Source of the DNA: Anaerovoracaceae bacterium
Lineage (GTDB): Bacteria > Bacillota > Clostridia > Peptostreptococcales > Anaerovoracaceae
Direction of reading: 5' to 3'
DNA length: 10,682 nucleotides
Assembly (NCBI GenBank): GCA_029983755.1
Contig: JASBYX010000041.1
Location: 1 to 10,682 of the forward strand
Part shown: piece after piece, positions 6,986 to 10,682 of the stretch
Position numbering within the stretch: the stretch's first letter is position 1
Layout of the letters: every line of letters begins with the position of its first letter
The notes under the pieces: generated by a model
The model's input: only the letters and a program-made list of their open reading frames with translations
Database searches by the model: none
Told to the model about the DNA's origin: nothing
Program-made: the position numbers and the translations under genes

Positions 6986-7399
6986 TCAGGGCTCACAAAC
7001 AAATCTCGCATCCACCGGATTAGGCATTGGAACCCACATATTAAATTTGAAGCCCACCTTCAGCGGAACTCCCGGCAAGCCTGTGTTATCCCTCTTATTC
7101 ATATCGATTTTTGCAGCATTTTTGTCAGGGTCGTACTTAACAACAGCTTCCCCTTCGAGGGAGTTTATCGTGCCTACATAGAGCAGAACCTTGTGCTCCT
7201 TGAAATGTACCGTTGCAATTCCCTTGTCATCCAGGTCGACAGTTTTGATTACACCGGTATCCATCCCCAGCTTCAGCGGACTTCCATCCTTTTTTGTAAA
7301 CTTGCAAACGCTCGGTGTTGCGGCAAATGAAGATATCGCCATAGCCATTACCATTGCTACCGCCAAGGTCAAAGTGATAAGTTTCCTTTTTAGTGTCAT
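6986..7399 (-). CDS. Small secreted two-cysteine protein, possible minimal NEAT-like heme-binding protein
   Basis: 137 residues with a clear signal peptide: MTLKRK, a hydrophobic core at about 7-22, and probable cleavage after SFA at residue 26. The mature chain of about 111 residues has no anchor and should be secreted. C32 and C135 lie near its two ends and could form a disulfide. I do not recognise the family from direct memory. By eye, GMDTGVIK (45-52), GIATVHFK (60-67), YVGTINSL (74-81) and MWVPMPNP (121-128) follow in order the landmarks of the NEAT modules next door (SMANEAIK, YKATLDFN, FGYLQYL, VFVPIMES). I therefore infer a divergent single NEAT-like domain. The start at 7399 (ATG) is chosen over the GTG at 7408 because the ribosome site overlaps that GTG. 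It is first in a probable two-gene operon with the NEAT receptor. Confidence 0.82.
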   Translation of the reverse strand: MTLKRKLITLTLAVAMVMAMAISSFAATPSVCKFTKKDGSPLKLGMDTGVIKTVDLDDKGIATVHFKEHKVLLYVGTINSLEGEAVVKYDPDKNAAKIDMNKRDNTGLPGVPLKVGFKFNMWVPMPNPVDARFVCEP

Positions 7400-7405
7400 A
7401 TTCGT

Positions 7406-7411
7406 CACCTC
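7406..7411 (-). promoter_or_regulatory. Ribosome binding site deciding the small secreted protein start
   Basis: GAGGTG on the - strand is 6 bases from the ATG at 7399. It overlaps the in-frame GTG at 7408, so that codon cannot be the main start. Confidence 0.8.
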
Positions 7412-7442
7412 ATTTCTTAATTAATATAGAGTTCATCTACCC

Positions 7443-7460
7443 GGTTAACTTGTGCTAACC
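7443..7460. promoter_or_regulatory. Imperfect palindrome just downstream of the predicted transcription start (candidate operator)
   Basis: On the - strand it reads GGTTAGCACAAGTTAACC; the outer GGTTA and TAACC arms are exact inverted copies 8 bases apart. It covers roughly +6 to +23 of the transcript predicted from the promoter at 7473-7501, where a bound repressor would block transcription. The arms resemble halves of DtxR-type iron boxes (GGTTA/TAACC), but the spacing is 8 rather than 3, so the regulator is left open. No Fur-type TGATAAT-N-ATTATCA box was found. Confidence 0.4.
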
Positions 7461-7472
7461 ATTTGTAAACAT

Positions 7473-7501
7473 ATTCTAACTCATCGTTATTCTTCTGTCA
7501 A
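7473..7501 (-). promoter_or_regulatory. Sigma-A promoter for the small secreted protein and probably the NEAT gene
   Basis: The - strand shows a perfect -35 hexamer TTGACA (7496-7501), exactly 17 bases, then a -10 hexamer TAGAAT (7473-7478) with one mismatch from consensus. Transcription would start near 7466, giving a leader of about 66 bases to the ATG at 7399. It is the best promoter match in the window and implies strong expression when not repressed. Confidence 0.8.
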
Positions 7502-7588
7502 CCATAATTAACAAATATTATATAAAATTTTAGTTAAAGGTATTATTAATCAAGCAGCCTTGGGAGACAGTTATTTTGTTGAATCGGT

Positions 7589-7617
7589 TTGCAAATTCAC
7601 AAGTTTTTTAGTAAAAT
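7589..7617 (+). promoter_or_regulatory. Sigma-A promoter for the NYN-domain gene
   Basis: TTGCAA (7589-7594), a 17-base spacer, then TAAAAT (7612-7617). The predicted start near 7624 gives a leader of about 57 bases to the ATG at 7681. It points away from the secreted-protein promoter; the two -35 elements are about 90 bp apart in an A/T-rich divergent region that shows no other clear feature. Confidence 0.6.
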
Positions 7618-7680
7618 TATCCATGGGTGATGATAGGAATTGCCTGATAAGTTAAAGAGATTTAAAAGGGGATTTTTGAA

Positions 7681-8409
7681 ATGGACAAAAGATACGCAGT
7701 ATTGATCGATGCTGATAATGTTTCTGAAAAATATATTGATATAATAATGGATGAGATTTCTAACTACGGAGCTGCTACAACCAGGAGAATATATGGGGAT
7801 TGGACTAAATCAGGGATGACGAAATGGAAGAAGTCATTGCTGGAAAATTCTATCATTCCCGTTCAGCAGTACAGCTATACCACCGGGAAGAATTCCACTG
7901 ACTCTGCCATGATAATAGATGCTATGGATATTCTTTACTCCGGAAAGGTTGACGGGTTTTGCCTTGTGTCAAGCGACAGCGATTTTACAAGACTGGCGGC
8001 GAGAATTAGGGAATCCGGGCTTGATGTTGTGGGCATGGGTGAGACGAAAACTCCACCTGCTTTTATAAGTGCCTGTACGGTTTACAGATATCTTGACCTT
8101 CTCGCTGCGGAAGCATTTGAGGAAGAGGTTTCTAACAAGCCGGTTACCAACGTGGTTTCTAAGGTTGGACTTAAGAAAGTAAAAAAGGCTATGAAGAACA
8201 TCGTTCAGGAGAATTCCGATGGGGATGGATGGATGAATATCGGGGATCTTGGGAACAAGCTCCAGAAACGTTTTCCAGACTTTGACGTGAGAAACTACGG
8301 ATATAAGAAGTTCTCCCTATTCGTTGAGAATTGCGGTCTGTTCTATGTTAAGAAAGAGGATCAAATTGGCGGTACGGGAGTTACCATATATGCTAAGGAG
8401 AAGAAATAA
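7681..8409 (+). CDS. NYN-domain (LabA/PIN-like) predicted ribonuclease with C-terminal OST-HTH/LOTUS domain
   Basis: 242 residues, no signal peptide, cytoplasmic. Residues 4-140 form a NYN/PIN-like nuclease domain. AVLIDADNV supplies D10 and D12, NSTDSAMIIDAMDIL supplies D74 and D80, and LVSSDSDFTRLAARIRESG supplies D99 and D101, so the metal-binding acidic set looks intact. After a short linker, residues about 163-227 match the OST-HTH/LOTUS fold (from VGLKKVKKAMKNIV to YGYKKFSLFVENC), a small RNA-binding winged helix. This architecture is known in many bacteria and suggests structure-guided RNA cleavage; the natural RNA target is unknown. The ATG at 7681 is preceded by AAGGGGA with 8 bases between. 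The stop codon lies within the start region of a small membrane protein gene, implying co-translation. Confidence 0.9.
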   Translation: MDKRYAVLIDADNVSEKYIDIIMDEISNYGAATTRRIYGDWTKSGMTKWKKSLLENSIIPVQQYSYTTGKNSTDSAMIIDAMDILYSGKVDGFCLVSSDSDFTRLAARIRESGLDVVGMGETKTPPAFISACTVYRYLDLLAAEAFEEEVSNKPVTNVVSKVGLKKVKKAMKNIVQENSDGDGWMNIGDLGNKLQKRFPDFDVRNYGYKKFSLFVENCGLFYVKKEDQIGGTGVTIYAKEKK

Positions 8410-8680
8410 CGGCAGGTTTTTCAGCGAAATATTTATAGCTTTTGCTTTTGCTCTGGCGTATTATATAATTCGTGCTGAAGTTACAAAAACGCCTTTTATG
8501 AATATCCGCGTTAAAACAGCTGTTGTGGCGGTTAGCGTATTTCTAGTTTTAATGTTGATAGACATAGCTACCGGTCGTTTTTCTGCTTCTTATTACGATT
8601 TTTTACGCCCCTTTGAAGGTATAGTAGCGATCATGATTGCAGAAATATATTATACAATTTCTGAAGGGTTGCACAAGTAA
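8390..8680 (+). CDS. Small three-helix membrane protein of unknown function
   Basis: 96 residues, MLRRRNNGRFFSEIF onward, with predicted membrane segments at about 11-28, 42-60 and 73-90. The basic N-terminus (RRR) suggests a cytoplasmic start. I recognise no family. The start at 8390 overlaps the last 20 bases of the NYN gene and has CGGGAG 9 bases before it. Frames opening further upstream, such as at 8324, lie deeper in the NYN gene and would add a basic stretch without a good ribosome site. The reading frame stays open through a non-overlapping stretch of 271 bases rich in hydrophobic codons, which argues that it is real. It is probably the second gene of the NYN operon, ending before the terminator at 8751-8790. 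Its role may be unrelated to RNA. Confidence 0.72.
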   Translation: MLRRRNNGRFFSEIFIAFAFALAYYIIRAEVTKTPFMNIRVKTAVVAVSVFLVLMLIDIATGRFSASYYDFLRPFEGIVAIMIAEIYYTISEGLHK

Positions 8681-8750
8681 ATAAAGATTGTCTGTTCTTA
8701 CTTTCCTTTGCAATAACTTTGTGTAAAACCGTACCAAATAAAATTTATTT

Positions 8751-8790
8751 AAACCCATATTCTCAGTTTAAAACTGGAGAATATGGGTTT
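8751..8790. terminator. Strong bidirectional intrinsic terminator
   Basis: AAACCCATATTCTC at 8751-8764 pairs perfectly over 14 bp with its reverse complement at 8777-8790. Four more pairs extend the stem past one bulged G, leaving a tiny TAA loop. On the + strand TTTTCTTGTATT follows; on the - strand the stem is followed by TTTAAATAAATTTTATTT. It ends both the NYN/membrane-protein transcript and the convergent ABC exporter transcript. Confidence 0.88.
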
Positions 8791-8826
8791 TCTTGTATTA
8801 ATCACTAAGCCTCTTCTCATGTAGAA

Positions 8827-10623
8827 TTAGAATTGGCTGTTGAAGAGCTCCGCGTAGAATCCCCCTGCTGAAAGCAGCTCTGAGTGATTCCCCTGTTCGA
8901 TGATGTTCCCATCTTTCAGCACCAAAATCAGGTCGGCGTCCATTATCGTAGATAGACGATGCGCTATGACAAAACAGGTTTTGCCCTTCATCAGCTTGTC
9001 CATAGCCTTCTGAATCCGTATCTCAGTTCTGGTGTCAACGGAACTTGTGGCCTCATCCAAAATCAAAATAGAGCTGTGGGCGAGCATGGCCCTTGCTATT
9101 GTCAAGAGCTGCTTTTGCCCCTGGGATATGTTATCTGCCTCTTCATTGATTACCGTATCATATCCCTCAGGAAGAGTCCTTATAAAGTAATCCACCTGAG
9201 CAGCTTTAGCTGCTTCGCATACTTCTTCATCCGTTGCATCAAGGCGGCCATATCTGATATTATCTCTAATCGTTCCGTTGAAAAGCCAGATATCTTGGAG
9301 TACGATAGTGAACTCATCTCTAAGATCTTCTTTAGAAAACTCCGTGATATTGTGCCCATCTATAGAAATACTTCCGCTATTTAGTTCATAAAACCCCATG
9401 AGCAGTTTCACGATGGTAGTCTTCCCTGCCCCGGTAGGGCCGACGATGGCCACCTTCTCTCCGGGTTTTACAGAAGCTGAAAAGCCATCGATAACTATTT
9501 TGTTGTCCTCATATCCGAACACCACATCCTCAAAGTCTACAGACCCTTTTATGTCATCCACCGGAACATACTTGGCCGTCACATAGTGGACCAGTTCTCC
9601 CTCTTCGAGAAGCCCGAAGATTCGCTCTGAAGCCGCCGCTGTCAGCTGAAGTTCATTTAAAATATTTCCAAGTTGGGCGATAGGCTGGGTAAAACGTCTC
9701 ATATACTGCATGAAGGCTTGGAGTCCGCCTATTGTAAGGCTTCCGGAGGTTGCAAGGCTTACGCCCAAGATACAGATTATCACATAGCCGATGTTTGATA
9801 TTATGTGCATTATTGGCATCATTAGGCCTGAAATGAATTCCGCCATCCAGCTTGTTTTTCGAAGTCTATCGTTAGTTTCGTTGAAATCCTCAAGACGAGT
9901 CTCTTCCTGGTTGTATAACTTAATGATGTTGTGGCCGGTGTAGTCCTCCTCGATGATACCATTGAGCTCCCCGAGGAAATTCTGCTGTTTTGTGAAGTAG
10001 GTTTGGGACTTTTTGATTATCCCGGTAACAACGATTCCCACCACAGGAACTATTATCAGAGCTACTATTGTCATCTTCACACTGATGATCAGCATCATCA
10101 CCAAAACACCAAGCACTGTGACAGTTGCACTCACCCCTTGGGAAATCGTCTGACTCAAAGTCGTATTTATTACGTCAACATCGTTTGTGATTCTCGACAA
10201 AACATCCCCATACTTCTGTTCATTGAAGTACTTCAAAGGAAGGTTGTGGATTTTTTCTATCATCTTCCTTCGAAGCTCAAAACTAACCTTGGTTGCAACC
10301 TTTGCTGTCAAAATGCTTTCTAGGATTCCTACTGCCCATGAAAGACCGTACAGAAGCAACATTATCCCCAAAATCTCAATTATCAGAGTGAAGTCGATGC
10401 CTGGCCCGTTTCCATTCATCTTGGCAAGAAAACCTCTAACCATTTCGTTTGTCGCACTTGCCATAACCATAGGCCCTGCAACATTCAGTAGGGTGGCGAG
10501 AGCCGAAGTGAAGAAGATTATCACAAGAACTACCCTGTACTCCCTGAGGACTACAAGTAGTTTCTTCATGTTTTCTTTGAAATGACCGGATTTTTCCACC
10601 GGTGAAGGTTTACGCCTACTCAT
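8827..10623 (-). CDS. ABC exporter half-transporter, TM288-like (permease fused to ATPase)
   Basis: 598 residues. A transmembrane domain with about six helices (30-58, 80-105, 160-182, 185-205, 270-292, 298-320) is followed by an ATPase domain. Visible motifs are Walker A GPTGAGKT at 395-402, Q-loop Q443, signature ISQGQ at 499-503, Walker B ILILD at 519-523 with catalytic E524, D-loop SSVD and switch H555. The ISQGQKQLLTIARA signature and the ending GFYAELFNSQF resemble the TM288 side of TM287/TM288-type heterodimeric exporters, which carries the catalytic glutamate. Substrates of this group are drugs, lipids or peptides; the actual one is unknown. The ATG at 10623 overlaps the upstream stop as ATGA and has AAAGGGGG upstream; a GTG at 10629 lies too close to that site. 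Its partner half is very likely the truncated upstream gene. Confidence 0.95.
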   Translation of the reverse strand: MSRRKPSPVEKSGHFKENMKKLLVVLREYRVVLVIIFFTSALATLLNVAGPMVMASATNEMVRGFLAKMNGNGPGIDFTLIIEILGIMLLLYGLSWAVGILESILTAKVATKVSFELRRKMIEKIHNLPLKYFNEQKYGDVLSRITNDVDVINTTLSQTISQGVSATVTVLGVLVMMLIISVKMTIVALIIVPVVGIVVTGIIKKSQTYFTKQQNFLGELNGIIEEDYTGHNIIKLYNQEETRLEDFNETNDRLRKTSWMAEFISGLMMPIMHIISNIGYVIICILGVSLATSGSLTIGGLQAFMQYMRRFTQPIAQLGNILNELQLTAAASERIFGLLEEGELVHYVTAKYVPVDDIKGSVDFEDVVFGYEDNKIVIDGFSASVKPGEKVAIVGPTGAGKTTIVKLLMGFYELNSGSISIDGHNITEFSKEDLRDEFTIVLQDIWLFNGTIRDNIRYGRLDATDEEVCEAAKAAQVDYFIRTLPEGYDTVINEEADNISQGQKQLLTIARAMLAHSSILILDEATSSVDTRTEIRIQKAMDKLMKGKTCFVIAHRLSTIMDADLILVLKDGNIIEQGNHSELLSAGGFYAELFNSQF

Positions 10624-10682
10624 TTGCACAAGCCCCCTTTGATTTCTGCCTCCTCGTTCGCCTCCATATTCGCCTCCATATT
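10620..10682 (-). CDS. C-terminal end of the upstream gene, probable partner ABC half-transporter (partial)
   Basis: Only the last 20 codons and a TGA are in view, giving NMEANMEANEEAEIKGGLCK after the edge-cut codon. The stop overlaps the ATG of the exporter gene by the ATGA arrangement, a hallmark of translational coupling between subunits. TM288-like genes are normally paired with a TM287-like first subunit, so that identity is inferred purely from context; the visible tail itself carries no ABC motif. The tail is acidic and repetitive. Confidence 0.72.
   Translation of the reverse strand, partial: NMEANMEANEEAEIKGGLCK
10659..10682. repeat. Two tandem 12-bp units at the window edge
   Basis: CGCCTCCATATT at 10659-10670 and 10671-10682 are identical. 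On the coding strand they encode NMEA NMEA, followed by a related NEEA. The array touches the window edge, so the copy number is unknown. It lies in the C-terminal tail of the upstream exporter gene. Confidence 0.85.

Noticed and set aside
6970..6995. A weak AGCC/GGTT stem followed by TTTTT after the small secreted protein gene
   Set aside because: Only four pairs including a G-U with an 8-base loop; too weak to call a terminator.
7420..7560. Fur box near the secreted-protein promoter
   Set aside because: No sequence close to TGATAAT-N-ATTATCA could be found by eye.
8827..10682. ABC exporter as the heme importer of the NEAT locus
   Set aside because: It is an exporter-type permease-ATPase fusion, lies beyond a + strand operon and two transcription boundaries, and has no binding-protein gene.

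Overview
The window reads as a low-GC Gram-positive bacterium, most likely an anaerobic clostridial-type Firmicute. The evidence is a large surface protein with NEAT-type and FIVAR-type modules ending in a sortase-style tail, a type M29 aminopeptidase, GGAGG-type ribosome binding sites, sigma-A promoters and a TM287/TM288-like heterodimeric ABC exporter. The species cannot be named from the sequence. No tRNA, rRNA, CRISPR array, insertion sequence or phage gene was seen.

Layout. (1) 1-575: a + strand XRE-family regulator preceded by an 8-bp-arm inverted repeat. (2) 595-662: a GC-rich hairpin between convergent genes. (3) 682-1794, - strand: an M29 aminopeptidase with its own extended -10 promoter. 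(4) 1985-7399, - strand: the core of the window. A small secreted two-cysteine protein comes first and a 1631-residue wall-anchored multi-NEAT protein follows. A strong sigma-A promoter near 7473-7501 probably drives both, with a stable hairpin between them. (5) 7589-8680, + strand: a NYN/OST-HTH (LOTUS) predicted ribonuclease overlapped by a small three-helix membrane protein gene. (6) 8751-8790: a strong bidirectional terminator. (7) 8827-10682, - strand: a TM288-like ABC exporter half, translationally coupled to an upstream gene of which only the last 20 codons are in view.

How the parts work together. The NEAT protein is very probably a heme- or hemoprotein-capturing surface protein. Its three best modules share a methionine in the predicted lip helix (S-M-A) and another in the late strand (P-V/I-M), and lack the Y-x-x-x-Y heme motif of staphylococcal Isd proteins. 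The small secreted protein encoded just upstream keeps the same landmarks in a minimal 111-residue mature chain with a possible terminal disulfide. I infer that it may be a miniature secreted NEAT-like hemophore working with the anchored receptor. This pair is the most interesting item here. No Isd-type membrane transporter, sortase or heme oxygenase gene is in the window, and no clear Fur box was found. The regulator, aminopeptidase, NYN pair and ABC exporter look like independent neighbouring units.
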